Positions 18,162 through 25,982 of a DNA stretch of 64,000 bases are shown here, piece after piece. Within the stretch, counting starts at the first letter, position 1, and each line of letters begins with the position of its first letter. This DNA is from Candidatus Paraprevotella stercoravium (GTDB taxonomy: Bacteria; Bacteroidota; Bacteroidia; Bacteroidales; Bacteroidaceae), in NCBI GenBank assembly GCA_944320795.1, contig CALUIU010000013.1:1-64000 (forward strand). Reading direction: 5' to 3'. A program made the translations under genes and the position numbers. The notes under the pieces were generated by a model. The model saw only the letters and a list, made by a program, of their open reading frames with translations. It ran no database searches and had not been told where the DNA came from.

Positions 18162-18854
18162 ATGTCTTGTATTCTGCATATTGAAACCAGCACTCGGGTA
18201 TGTTCTGTAGCCTTGAGTGAAGACGGTGCGAACGTATTTGAGAAAGCGGATTTTGAAGGTCCGTCGCATGCTGTGTTGTTAGGAAGTTTTGTGGATGAGG
18301 CTCTGTCGTTTGCGGACAGTCATGCGATGCCTTTGGATGCTGTTGCTGTAAGTTGCGGCCCTGGCTCTTATACAGGTCTGAGGATCGGTGTGTCTATGGC
18401 CAAAGGAATTTGCTATGCACGTGACTGTAAACTGTTGGCTATTCCTACCTTAGAATTACTTTGTGTGCCGGTACTGCTCTATCATGATGAATTGCCGGAG
18501 GACGCTTTGTTGGTTCCAATGATTGATGCCCGCCGTATGGAGGTTTATTCTGCGGTGTATGACCGGGCTTTGAAAGCAGTACGCCCTGTTGGTGCAGACA
18601 TTATTGATGAACATTCTTATGCTGAGTTTCTGGCAGAACATCCCGTGTATTTCTTTGGAGACGGAGCTGCTAAGTGTCAGGACACAATCAAGCACCCTAA
18701 TGCTCATTTCCTTCCTAATATCCAGCCGATAGCCAGAAATATGTTCCCATTGGCGGAAAAGAGAATTGCGCTTGGCAACTTTGAGGATGTGGCTTATTTC
18801 GAGCCTTTCTATCTGAAAGAATTTGTTGCTTCAACTCCTAAAAAACTGTTATGA
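18162..18854 (+). CDS. tsaB: tRNA N6-threonylcarbamoyladenosine biosynthesis protein TsaB
   Basis: TsaB is the non-catalytic partner of TsaD in making t6A at position 37 of ANN-decoding tRNAs. The N-terminal ILHIETSTRVCSVAL strand pair of the actin-like ATPase fold and the CGPGSYTGLRIGVSMAKG block are diagnostic. The length of 230 residues is normal. It begins the plus-strand operon tsaB-DUF4290-murA-rimM-dxr-rseP and overlaps the next gene by four bases. Confidence 0.94.
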   Translation: MSCILHIETSTRVCSVALSEDGANVFEKADFEGPSHAVLLGSFVDEALSFADSHAMPLDAVAVSCGPGSYTGLRIGVSMAKGICYARDCKLLAIPTLELLCVPVLLYHDELPEDALLVPMIDARRMEVYSAVYDRALKAVRPVGADIIDEHSYAEFLAEHPVYFFGDGAAKCQDTIKHPNAHFLPNIQPIARNMFPLAEKRIALGNFEDVAYFEPFYLKEFVASTPKKLL

Positions 18855-19465
18855 TGGAATATAATACACAACGTAAAAAACTTCCAATGCCTGAATATGG
18901 ACGCGGCATTCAGAATATGGTGGATTATGCCCTGACCATAGAAGACCGGACAGAGCGTCAACGCTGTGCGAATACGATTGTTTCTATTATGGGTAATATG
19001 TTTCCGCACTTGCGTGATGTAGCCGATTTCAATCATAAACTTTGGGATCATCTGGCAGTGATGTCTAATTATCAGTTGGATATAGATTATCCTTATGAGA
19101 TAACTCCGGAAACTACACTTCATGCCAAACCCAAGCCTTTGGCTTATCCGATGAAACGTATTCGTTATCGTCATTATGGATTCCTTTTAGAGAGCTTGCT
19201 CAAGAAACTTAAGGATATGGAAGACGGGCCGGAACGTGATGCCCTGATTTCTTTAGTGGCCAATCAGATGAAGCAGAGTCTTTATAATTGGAACAAGGAC
19301 GGTATGGATGAGGAGAAGGTCGCTTCTGATTTGGCAGCCTATACTGACGGAAAGGTGCAGATAGATCTGGAGCATTTTCATTTTGCTTCCGTGCAGTCGC
19401 GTTCTTTAGGAGGGACTGCAATGGGGTTACGTATGCAGAGAAAGAATAACCGAAAAAGAAACTAA
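18851..19465 (+). CDS. DUF4290 family protein
   Basis: This 204-residue cytoplasmic protein belongs to a family confined to Bacteroidota, recognisable from MEYNTQRKKLPMPEYGR at the start and the MFPHLRDVADFNHKLWDH block. It is helical and charged, with a basic end (RMQRKNNRKRN). No function is known. It is consistently found directly before murA, as here (25 bases), and is coupled to tsaB by an ATGA overlap. That position suggests a role in translation or envelope growth, but this is only context. Confidence 0.88.
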   Translation: MMEYNTQRKKLPMPEYGRGIQNMVDYALTIEDRTERQRCANTIVSIMGNMFPHLRDVADFNHKLWDHLAVMSNYQLDIDYPYEITPETTLHAKPKPLAYPMKRIRYRHYGFLLESLLKKLKDMEDGPERDALISLVANQMKQSLYNWNKDGMDEEKVASDLAAYTDGKVQIDLEHFHFASVQSRSLGGTAMGLRMQRKNNRKRN

Positions 19466-19490
19466 AAACAAGCTAGATACTGTTGACGAT

Positions 19491-20798
19491 ATGGCTTCAT
19501 TTTTAATTGAAGGCGGAAGAAAACTCTCCGGAGAGATTATACCTCAAGGGGCTAAAAACGAGGCATTACAGGTGCTGTGTGCCGTATTGCTTACTTCGGA
19601 GAAAGTCATTATCCGGAATCTTCCGGATATTCTGGATGTAAACAACCAGATTCAGCTGTTGCGTGATATAGGCGTAAAAGTTGAAAAGCAAGGACACGCA
19701 ACCTATTCTTTTCAGGCCGATCAGGTAAATATCTATTATTTGCAGACCGATGAATTTCTGGCACGTTGTTCCAAACTGCGTGGTAGTGTTATGCTGATCG
19801 GTCCGTTGCTGGCACGTTTTGGAAAGGCCATGGTGGCCAAGCCAGGAGGTGATCAAATCGGACGCCGTCGTCTGGATACTCATTTTCTGGGCATGCAGAA
19901 GTTGGGCGCTGAATTTATCTATGATGCGGTCAAGGAAGTATTTCAGATTCGTGCCAAGAAATTGCAAGGTGCTTATATGCTGCTTGATGAGGCTTCAGTA
20001 ACCGGTACGGCCAATATTATTATGGCTGCCGTATTGGCGGAAGGACGTACCACAATTTATAACGCTGCTTGTGAACCCTACGTGCAACAGCTTTGCCATT
20101 TGCTCAATGCAATGGGAGCTCGTATCGGTGGGGTAGGATCCAATTTGCTTACCATTGACGGAGTGGCCTCTTTGAGTGGAGCCGACCATACTATTTTGCC
20201 TGATATGATTGAAGTGGGCAGTTTTATCGGTATGGCAGCCATGGTAGGTGCCGGTATCCGTATCAAGAATGTTGCATTTGAACATTTGGGTATCATTCCG
20301 GATACCTACCGTCGATTGGGTATTGAGATTATACGGGAAGGAGATGATCTTTTCATTCCGGAGCAAGAGCATTATGAGATAGAATCTTTTATTGACGGTT
20401 CGTTTATGACTATCAGTGATGCGCCTTGGCCAGGACTTACTCCTGACTTGCTGAGTGTGCTGCTGGTGGTGGCTACCCAGGCTAAGGGATCAGTACTCAT
20501 TCATCAGAAAATGTTCGAGAGCCGTCTGTTCTTTGTGGACAAGCTTATTGATATGGGAGCCCAGATTATTCTTTGCGATCCGCACCGTGCGGTAGTAGTG
20601 GGACATGACAAGCAAATGAAACTTCGTGCCGGAAAGATGACTTCACCTGATATCCGTGCCGGTATCGCTCTGCTTATAGCAGCCATGAGTGCCGAGGGTA
20701 CCAGCCGCATTCATAATATTGAGCAGATTGACCGTGGCTATGAAGATATTGAAGCCCGTTTGAATGCTTTGGGTGCAAACATAAAACGTATGGACTGA
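19491..20798 (+). CDS. murA: UDP-N-acetylglucosamine 1-carboxyvinyltransferase with Asp in place of the catalytic-loop Cys
   Basis: MurA transfers enolpyruvate from PEP to UDP-GlcNAc, the first committed step of peptidoglycan synthesis. The N-terminal QGAKNEALQVLCA block and the EPT fold pattern are clear over 435 residues. In the loop AKPGGDQIGRRRLDTH the position that is Cys115 in E. coli (PGGC) is Asp121. That Cys is the residue alkylated by fosfomycin; Asp variants, as in mycobacteria, stay active but resist the drug. The stop codon overlaps the start of rimM by one base. Confidence 0.95.
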   Translation: MASFLIEGGRKLSGEIIPQGAKNEALQVLCAVLLTSEKVIIRNLPDILDVNNQIQLLRDIGVKVEKQGHATYSFQADQVNIYYLQTDEFLARCSKLRGSVMLIGPLLARFGKAMVAKPGGDQIGRRRLDTHFLGMQKLGAEFIYDAVKEVFQIRAKKLQGAYMLLDEASVTGTANIIMAAVLAEGRTTIYNAACEPYVQQLCHLLNAMGARIGGVGSNLLTIDGVASLSGADHTILPDMIEVGSFIGMAAMVGAGIRIKNVAFEHLGIIPDTYRRLGIEIIREGDDLFIPEQEHYEIESFIDGSFMTISDAPWPGLTPDLLSVLLVVATQAKGSVLIHQKMFESRLFFVDKLIDMGAQIILCDPHRAVVVGHDKQMKLRAGKMTSPDIRAGIALLIAAMSAEGTSRIHNIEQIDRGYEDIEARLNALGANIKRMD

Positions 20799-21343
20799 TG
20801 ATACGCGAAAATGAAGTATACAAGATAGGAGTGCTGACAAAAACCCACGGAGTGAGTGGCGAACTTTGTTTAAGTTTTACCGATGATATTTTTGATCGGG
20901 TAGATACTGACTATCTGATTTGTCGTATGGATGGTATTCTGGTGCCGTTTTTTCTAGAAGAATACCGTTTTAAAAGCCGTTCTACGGCATTGGTCAAGTT
21001 TGAGGATATTGACACAGAAGAGGATGCCCGCAAAATGACGGGAGTGGAGGTGTTTTTTCCTAAAGCTTTGGCTGGAGATGCTGAAGATCAATTTTATTCC
21101 TGGAGTTACTTCGTGGGCTTTGGTGTGACTGATGAGCAATCGGGATATTTGGGCCGTATCGAATCGGTGGATGAATCAACTGTGAATGTACTTTTTGAAA
21201 TCAAACGTCCCGACGGGCGGGATTTCTTGATACCCGCCCATGAAGAATTCATTCGGGATATAGATCATGACGAGAATATGATCTATGTGTGTCTGCCCGA
21301 CGGATTGTCTAATCTATATGAAACAGATTTTGATGGAGAATAA
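20798..21343 (+). CDS. rimM: Ribosome maturation factor RimM
   Basis: RimM assists assembly of the 30S head around S19. The start YKIGVLTKTHGVSGELCL is the family's N-terminal barrel signature, and the FYSWSYFVGFGV block opens the PRC-barrel domain. The length of 181 residues is usual. It overlaps murA by one base and dxr by about 11 bases, so all three genes are translated from one message. Confidence 0.93.
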   Translation: MIRENEVYKIGVLTKTHGVSGELCLSFTDDIFDRVDTDYLICRMDGILVPFFLEEYRFKSRSTALVKFEDIDTEEDARKMTGVEVFFPKALAGDAEDQFYSWSYFVGFGVTDEQSGYLGRIESVDESTVNVLFEIKRPDGRDFLIPAHEEFIRDIDHDENMIYVCLPDGLSNLYETDFDGE

Positions 21344-22487
21344 GAAAAAGAAAATAGCGTTGTTGGGATCAACCGGTTCTATCGGAACTCAGGCGCTTGA
21401 AGTAATCCGCGAACATGCCGATCTTTACGAAGCCTACGTACTGACTGCCAATAATAATGCTGATTTGCTTATTCGGCAAGCGCGTGAGTTCCGTCCGGAA
21501 ACGGTAGTAGTAGCCAATGAATCTAAATATACTCAGGTACAGGAGGCTTTGTCTGACTTGCCAATTAAGGTTTATGCCGGTGCTGATGCTATCTGTCAAG
21601 TGGTGCGTGAACAAGCCATTGATATTGTGTTGACAGCCATGGTGGGTTTTGCCGGTTTGCGTCCTACCATCAGTGCCATAGAGGCGCATAAGACCATTGC
21701 TTTGGCAAATAAGGAAACTTTGGTAGTGGCCGGAGCGCTCATTACAGAACTGGCTTTGCGTCACCATGCCGCCATAATCCCTGTAGATTCGGAGCATTCT
21801 GCCATTTTCCAGTGTCTGATGGGGGAGCATAGTCCGATAGAAAAAATCATTCTGACCGCTTCAGGCGGGCCGTTCCGAACTTTCTCCCGTGAAGAGTTGC
21901 AGTATGTTACTAAGGAGCAGGCTCTGAAACATCCGAATTGGGATATGGGGGCCAAGATAACCATTGATTCCGCTTCGATGATGAACAAGGGATTTGAGGT
22001 TATTGAAGCTAAGTGGTTATTTGATCTGACTCCAGAACAGATCGAGGTAGTGGTACATCCTCAGTCGGTTGTGCATAGCGCAGTACAGTTTGCCGACGGT
22101 GCTGTGAAAGCGCAGTTAGGAGTACCGGATATGCGGGTACCCATTCAGTTGGCTTTTTCTTATCCGGAACGTTTGCACAGCTCATTTGACCGTTTGGATT
22201 TCTGTCAGGCGTCACCGCTTACGTTTGAGCGTCCGGATATGGAGCGTTTTCGCAATCTGGCGTTGGCTTTCGAAGCGATGCGCCGTGGAGGTAATATGCC
22301 TTGTATTCTGAATGCTGCTAACGAGATTGTGAACCGTGCCTTTTTGGAAGACCGCATCGGTTTCTTGCAGATGAGTGATCTAATGGAAAAGGCTATGAGC
22401 TGTATTTCTTATGTTGCAACTCCTTCTTTAGATGATTATTTGCAAACAGATGCCGAAACCCGTGCTTTGGTAAGCGGATGGCTGTAA
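21333..22487 (+). CDS. dxr: 1-deoxy-D-xylulose 5-phosphate reductoisomerase
   Basis: Dxr makes 2-C-methyl-D-erythritol 4-phosphate from DXP with NADPH, the entry step of the MEP pathway. The NADPH-binding GSTGSIGTQALEV lies near residue 12, and the active-site blocks ANKETLVVAG, PVDSEHSAIFQ and SASMMNKGFEVIEA are intact. I chose the ATG at 21333, giving 384 residues and an 11-base overlap with rimM. An in-frame ATG at 21318 and an earlier start at 21285 would only lengthen the overlap. Confidence 0.95.
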   Translation: MENKKKKIALLGSTGSIGTQALEVIREHADLYEAYVLTANNNADLLIRQAREFRPETVVVANESKYTQVQEALSDLPIKVYAGADAICQVVREQAIDIVLTAMVGFAGLRPTISAIEAHKTIALANKETLVVAGALITELALRHHAAIIPVDSEHSAIFQCLMGEHSPIEKIILTASGGPFRTFSREELQYVTKEQALKHPNWDMGAKITIDSASMMNKGFEVIEAKWLFDLTPEQIEVVVHPQSVVHSAVQFADGAVKAQLGVPDMRVPIQLAFSYPERLHSSFDRLDFCQASPLTFERPDMERFRNLALAFEAMRRGGNMPCILNAANEIVNRAFLEDRIGFLQMSDLMEKAMSCISYVATPSLDDYLQTDAETRALVSGWL

Positions 22488-22538
22488 GTTTATTCATTTG
22501 TTGAACCCAAATTTTATACCTATTTATATAAAAGATTT

Positions 22539-23939
22539 ATGGATACTGCGTTAATTAAGGCCCTTCAGCTGATCTTGTCGCTGTCGATTCTGGTTATTTT
22601 GCATGAAGGAGGGCATTTTTTCTTCTCTAAGCTTTTTAAAGTGAAGGTGGAGAAGTTTTATTTGTTTTTTGATCCTTATTTTCATTTGTTCAGCACAAAG
22701 GATAAATGGATTACACGCATATTCCCGAAACTGAAAAAGAATGAAACGGAATATGGTGTGGGATGGTTGCCTTTTGGAGGTTATGTTAAAATTGCCGGTA
22801 TGATTGACGAGAGTATGGATACCGAGCAGATGAAGCAACCGATGCAGCCCTGGGAGTTTCGTGCCAAACCAGCCTGGCAACGCCTGTTTATTATGATCGG
22901 TGGTGTATTGGTTAATTTCTTGTTGGCACTGTTTATTTATTCTATGGTACTGTTTGCCTGGGGTGAGGAATATCTTCCCATGAAAAATGTTACCCAAGGT
23001 TTTCAATTTAATGAACAGGCCGAGAAATTGGGATTCCGTGACGGAGACCGTTTGTTGGCTGCTGACGGTGTACCGTTCGAACGTTGGGATGCCAATGTGT
23101 ACCGCACTTTAACAGAGGCTCAAACCATTACCGTAGAACGTGACGGACGCACGCTTGATATTCACCTGGCTGAAGAACTGGACTTATTGAAAATGCTCAA
23201 AGAACAGCCACCGTTTATGGCTCCTATAGTTCCTTCGGTTATTGATTCTGTACTTCCTGGTTTACCTGCTGATCAGGCGGGAATACAAAAAGGAGATAGG
23301 ATCTTGTCGGTAGATGGCTCGGCTGTGAGTACTTGGAGTGATTTCGATTATTTGATGGCCAAAAAGTCAGATGTTTTGGCTGCGGGATGCAGTCCGACTG
23401 ACAGTGCCCGATTGCGCCAGATGCAGGTCGTGTTCCAGTCTGAAGGCTCGGTCGTGGCAGACACTGTTACCTTACAGCTTTCCAAAGATTATATGTTGGG
23501 TATTGTTAAGAAAAGCCTTTTTGATTATTGTGCTTTGGCTCATAACGACTATGGCTTTTGGGAAAGTTTTCCTGCCGGAATTTCACATGGTATGACTGTG
23601 CTTTCCGGTTATGTGAGTGACTTGAAATATATGTTCACTTCTGAAGGTGTAAAGAATGTGGGCAGTTTCGGTACTATCGGAAGTATCTTCCCTGCTACCT
23701 GGGATTGGCAAAGCTTTTGGGAAATTACTGCTTTCCTGAGCCTTATGCTTGCTGTGATGAATATTTTGCCAATTCCGGCACTCGACGGCGGCCATGTACT
23801 TTTCCTTATTGCCGAAATGATTATGCGTCGTCCGCCCAGCCAGAAGTTTATGGAGCGCGCCCAAATGGTAGGACTGGCTTTGTTGATGGGACTGATGTTG
23901 TTGGCTTGTTATAATGACATAGTTAAATTCCTTTTGTAA
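22539..23939 (+). CDS. rseP: Site-2 metalloprotease RseP
   Basis: RseP is an intramembrane zinc protease that cleaves anti-sigma factors or signal-peptide remnants. The zinc motif HEGGH is at residues 22-26 in the first transmembrane helix. Two PDZ-like segments follow (about residues 150-205 and 235-290). The second metal-binding motif, MNILPIPALDGGHVL, lies near residue 408 between the last helices. The length of 466 residues is in the normal range. It closes the tsaB-rseP cluster ahead of a terminator. Confidence 0.94.
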   Translation: MDTALIKALQLILSLSILVILHEGGHFFFSKLFKVKVEKFYLFFDPYFHLFSTKDKWITRIFPKLKKNETEYGVGWLPFGGYVKIAGMIDESMDTEQMKQPMQPWEFRAKPAWQRLFIMIGGVLVNFLLALFIYSMVLFAWGEEYLPMKNVTQGFQFNEQAEKLGFRDGDRLLAADGVPFERWDANVYRTLTEAQTITVERDGRTLDIHLAEELDLLKMLKEQPPFMAPIVPSVIDSVLPGLPADQAGIQKGDRILSVDGSAVSTWSDFDYLMAKKSDVLAAGCSPTDSARLRQMQVVFQSEGSVVADTVTLQLSKDYMLGIVKKSLFDYCALAHNDYGFWESFPAGISHGMTVLSGYVSDLKYMFTSEGVKNVGSFGTIGSIFPATWDWQSFWEITAFLSLMLAVMNILPIPALDGGHVLFLIAEMIMRRPPSQKFMERAQMVGLALLMGLMLLACYNDIVKFLL

Positions 23940-23962
23940 ACAGGAGTTTTTGATGATAAGAT

Positions 23963-24002
23963 ACGTTCCGATTATTGTTTTTACAGTATCGGAACGTTTT
24001 TT
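23963..24002 (+). terminator. Rho-independent terminator of the tsaB-rseP cluster
   Basis: ACGTTCCGAT (23963-23972) pairs with ATCGGAACGT (23988-23997), followed by a T run to 24002. Confidence 0.9.
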
Positions 24003-24038
24003 GTGTTTTTTATATATGTGCATTATCTAAAAAAAATA

Positions 24039-24046
24039 TACCTTTG
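24039..24046 (+). promoter_or_regulatory. Promoter -7 box of the lysO genes
   Basis: TACCTTTG at 24039-24046 matches TAnnTTTG; a weak TGTG lies 18 bases upstream. The implied leader before the first lysO start is about 150 bases. Confidence 0.65.
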
Positions 24047-24088
24047 CACCCGCTTTAGAAATAGGAGAAGAAATATAGTAGTTTTAAT

Positions 24089-24177
24089 ATGAAAATAATT
24101 TGGTCGATAAGATCTTTTAATTTTACGAATGTGCCATGATTTTATACCCGTATATTTTAGTGTAGGTATAAAATTTT
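24089..24177 (+). promoter_or_regulatory. lysO leader: possible 16-residue leader peptide followed by an attenuator-like hairpin
   Basis: A short open frame (24089-24139, 16 codons) would encode MKIIWSIRSFNFTNVP. Its stop codon touches a 10-bp stem, ATTTTATACC (24139-24148) with GGTATAAAAT (24165-24174), that is followed by T-rich sequence. The layout resembles transcription attenuation ahead of the exporter genes. The peptide has only one Lys, so classical Lys-codon stalling is not supported. Confidence 0.4.
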
Positions 24178-24210
24178 ATTGGTAACAGAATATTAAACTA
24201 TTTATTTTAC

Positions 24211-24495
24211 ATGTTTATTTTTCTTTTTTTGATGGCTTCGGGAGCTGTTGTCGGCTACCGCTTTCGCTGTGTGTCTAAAATTCATAAGGTGACTTCTCTT
24301 ATTCAGGTTGTGATTTGTTTCCTGCTCTTTATTTTAGGCTTCTCAATAGGGACAAACAGACTGATTATGGATAATCTGAAATATTTTTGCGAACAGGCTG
24401 CTTTGATTGCCGGGTTAAGTATTTTAGGCAGCTCTGTGGCTGCTCTGCTTGTATATCAACTTTTTTTCAAGAAAGGAGGGGATTATGAAGGGTAG
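24211..24495 (+). CDS. LysO-type lysine exporter, N-terminal half (separate gene)
   Basis: LysO (YbjE) exports lysine and thialysine across the inner membrane. This 94-residue protein has three hydrophobic helices and the family's FILGFSIGTNRLIMDNL segment, matching the N-terminal part of LysO. The remainder of the transporter is the next gene, whose start overlaps by about 11 bases. Split forms of this kind are known in Bacteroidota, so this is a natural two-gene form rather than a frameshift error. The two products probably assemble in the membrane. Confidence 0.78.
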   Translation: MFIFLFLMASGAVVGYRFRCVSKIHKVTSLIQVVICFLLFILGFSIGTNRLIMDNLKYFCEQAALIAGLSILGSSVAALLVYQLFFKKGGDYEG

Positions 24496-25105
24496 TCTGG
24501 CTATTTTGCTGTTTTTTCTGTTGGGATGTGCTTCCGGTGTGTATTATCATGTGGATTTTGATATTCATCAGCTTTCGGTATATGTACTCTATGTACTGAT
24601 GATTCTGTTGGGAATCAATTTAGGGTGCAATCAGGATTTAAAGGGATTTGCCAGAAGCTTCAATCTGAAATTGCTATTGGTTCCGGTTGCCACGGTTATG
24701 GGTACTTTCTTGTTTTCAGCTCTGGCTGGTTTTATTCTCAGCCGATGGAGTATATTTGACTGTATAGCCGTCGGTAGCGGTTTTGCCTATTATTCCGTAT
24801 CCTCTGTGTTGATTACACAGTTAAAGACACCGAGTATAGGTATGCAGCTGGCTACAGAATTAGGCACAATCGCATTATTGGCGAATATTTTCCGGGAAAT
24901 GGTTGCGTTGATCGGAGCTCCTCTGATATATCGGTTTTTTGGCCGTCTGGCTCCTATATCTGCTGCGGGAATAGGTTCTGCAGATATTTTGTTGGCTTCA
25001 ATTAGTAAATATTCCGGCAAGGAAGCCATTCCGATAGCAGTGATGCATGGAATACTAATCAATGTCAGTGTCCCTTTCTTCGTATCTTTGTTCTGTAATC
25101 TATAG
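24485..25105 (+). CDS. lysO: LysO-type lysine exporter, C-terminal part (separate gene)
   Basis: The protein has several transmembrane helices over 206 residues and the LysO family blocks LLGINLGCNQDLKGF, GSGFAYYSVSSVL, TELGTIALLANIFREM and GSADILLASISKYSGKE. The start at ATG 24485 is preferred because the family begins with a short helix (GSLAILLFFLLGCASG). An earlier in-frame start at 24449 would lie well inside the first gene. Lysine export is inferred from the family; the exact substrate is untested here. Confidence 0.85.
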   Translation: MKGSLAILLFFLLGCASGVYYHVDFDIHQLSVYVLYVLMILLGINLGCNQDLKGFARSFNLKLLLVPVATVMGTFLFSALAGFILSRWSIFDCIAVGSGFAYYSVSSVLITQLKTPSIGMQLATELGTIALLANIFREMVALIGAPLIYRFFGRLAPISAAGIGSADILLASISKYSGKEAIPIAVMHGILINVSVPFFVSLFCNL

Positions 25106-25166
25106 AGCAACAAAGATTTGGCGGTTCTCATTCTGAAATCCGCCATGGAAAAAGAATGTCTTTTTA

Positions 25167-25198
25167 TTTGTCCGATTCGTAAGGATGCCGTATTTTTG
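25167..25198 (+). promoter_or_regulatory. Promoter of the DUF4250 gene
   Basis: TTTG (25167-25170), a 20-base spacer and TATTTTTG (25191-25198) give a full Bacteroidota consensus promoter, 34 bases before the start codon at 25233. Confidence 0.8.
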
Positions 25199-25232
25199 CA
25201 AGTGAAATAGAGAACCTTAAAAATAAAAGAAT

Positions 25233-25412
25233 ATGGATCAGATGCCTCAGGATCCTATGGTGTTAATGGGATTCATCAATATGAAGTTGCGTGACTTTTA
25301 TCCGGACTTGGATTCCCTTTGTGAGGATATGCAAGTGGACCGAGGTGAGTTGGAACAAAGATTGGCTGAAGTGGGATTTGAATATAATCCTGCAGCTAAC
25401 AAATTTTGGTAA
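25233..25412 (+). CDS. DUF4250 family small protein
   Basis: A 59-residue cytoplasmic protein with the family pattern: PQDPMVLMGFINMKLRDFYP near the start, then DLDSLCEDMQVDR and a C-terminal EYNPAANKFW. It has its own consensus promoter and a terminator at 25421-25451, so it is an independent small gene. The pattern, a short helix-turn-helix-like fold, hints at nucleic-acid binding, but no function is established. It is shorter than many annotation cut-offs. Confidence 0.85.
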   Translation: MDQMPQDPMVLMGFINMKLRDFYPDLDSLCEDMQVDRGELEQRLAEVGFEYNPAANKFW

Positions 25413-25420
25413 GTATTAAA

Positions 25421-25451
25421 GGAAGAGGACTAGGATTTCTTGTCCTCTTCT
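25421..25451. terminator. Terminator shared by convergent DUF4250 and lipoprotein genes
   Basis: GGAAGAGGAC (25421-25430) pairs with GTCCTCTTCT-side bases (25442-25450) and is followed by T-rich sequence on the plus strand. The right arm lies inside the last codons of the convergent lipoprotein gene, so the hairpin serves the tight junction of two genes. Confidence 0.75.
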
Positions 25452-25873
25452 ATTTTTCTTATAAAGAATTTAACCTTGGCATCCATTTCGTCCATATTTT
25501 GGCGTAGATAGAATACTTTGTTTTTCTGATCATAATATGGGGAGTTACGTCCACGGTTGTTAAGGCGGGAAATTGAATCCAGTTTTTGTTTTTCTATTTG
25601 TAAGATTCCGTTGAGAACTTTCAAAGAATCCTGTGCCTGAAGTAACTCGATACTGTCCATTACCAGAATTCCCTGACGGCGTACTTCAAGGGCGGTTGGG
25701 TATTTTTTTCGCATGGATAAAATGGTGTCTGTAGCAGCCTCGTAGTTTTTTTCAGACATCAGCTCTCGAGCTGCTTCTAACATCGGACTGGCCTCGAGGT
25801 TTGGATCTTTCTTTTCGGAAGTGCATGCGCCAGCCAAGAGACATATACATGCAAGAGGTAGTATTTTTTTCAT
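25430..25873 (-). CDS. Small lipoprotein with a helical periplasmic part
   Basis: The N-terminus (MKKILPLACICLLAGACTSE) is a lipoprotein signal with lipobox LAGAC, so the mature protein is lipid-anchored at Cys17. The rest, about 130 residues, is charged and mainly helical, with a TPR-like first part (MLEAARELMSEKNYEAATDTILSM) and a coiled-coil-like end. No family name can be given with confidence. It may belong to the small Bacteroidota lipoproteins of unknown role. A -7 box for it is at 25898-25905. Confidence 0.75.
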   Translation of the reverse strand: MKKILPLACICLLAGACTSEKKDPNLEASPMLEAARELMSEKNYEAATDTILSMRKKYPTALEVRRQGILVMDSIELLQAQDSLKVLNGILQIEKQKLDSISRLNNRGRNSPYYDQKNKVFYLRQNMDEMDAKVKFFIRKIEEDKKS

Positions 25874-25897
25874 AAATGTTAAGTTTTCATGTTGCTA

Positions 25898-25905
25898 CAA
25901 AAATA
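25898..25905 (-). promoter_or_regulatory. Promoter -7 box of the lipoprotein gene
   Basis: CAAAAATA on the plus strand, TATTTTTG on the minus strand, 24 bases before the lipoprotein start. Confidence 0.6.
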
Positions 25906-25948
25906 CCATTTTTTGTTTGATAGAGAATGATCTACGAGTAAAAAATAC

Positions 25949-25956
25949 TAAATTTG
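25949..25956 (+). promoter_or_regulatory. Promoter -7 box of cca
   Basis: TAAATTTG matches TAnnTTTG and lies 26 bases before the cca start at 25983. No -33 box at proper distance. Confidence 0.6.
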
Positions 25957-25982
25957 CATGCTTTTATGTAGAATAAACAAAC

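Noticed and set aside
25119-25145. A TGGCGG/CCGCCA hairpin after the lysO genes
   Set aside because: Only six base pairs and no T run directly after it, so it is too weak to call a terminator.
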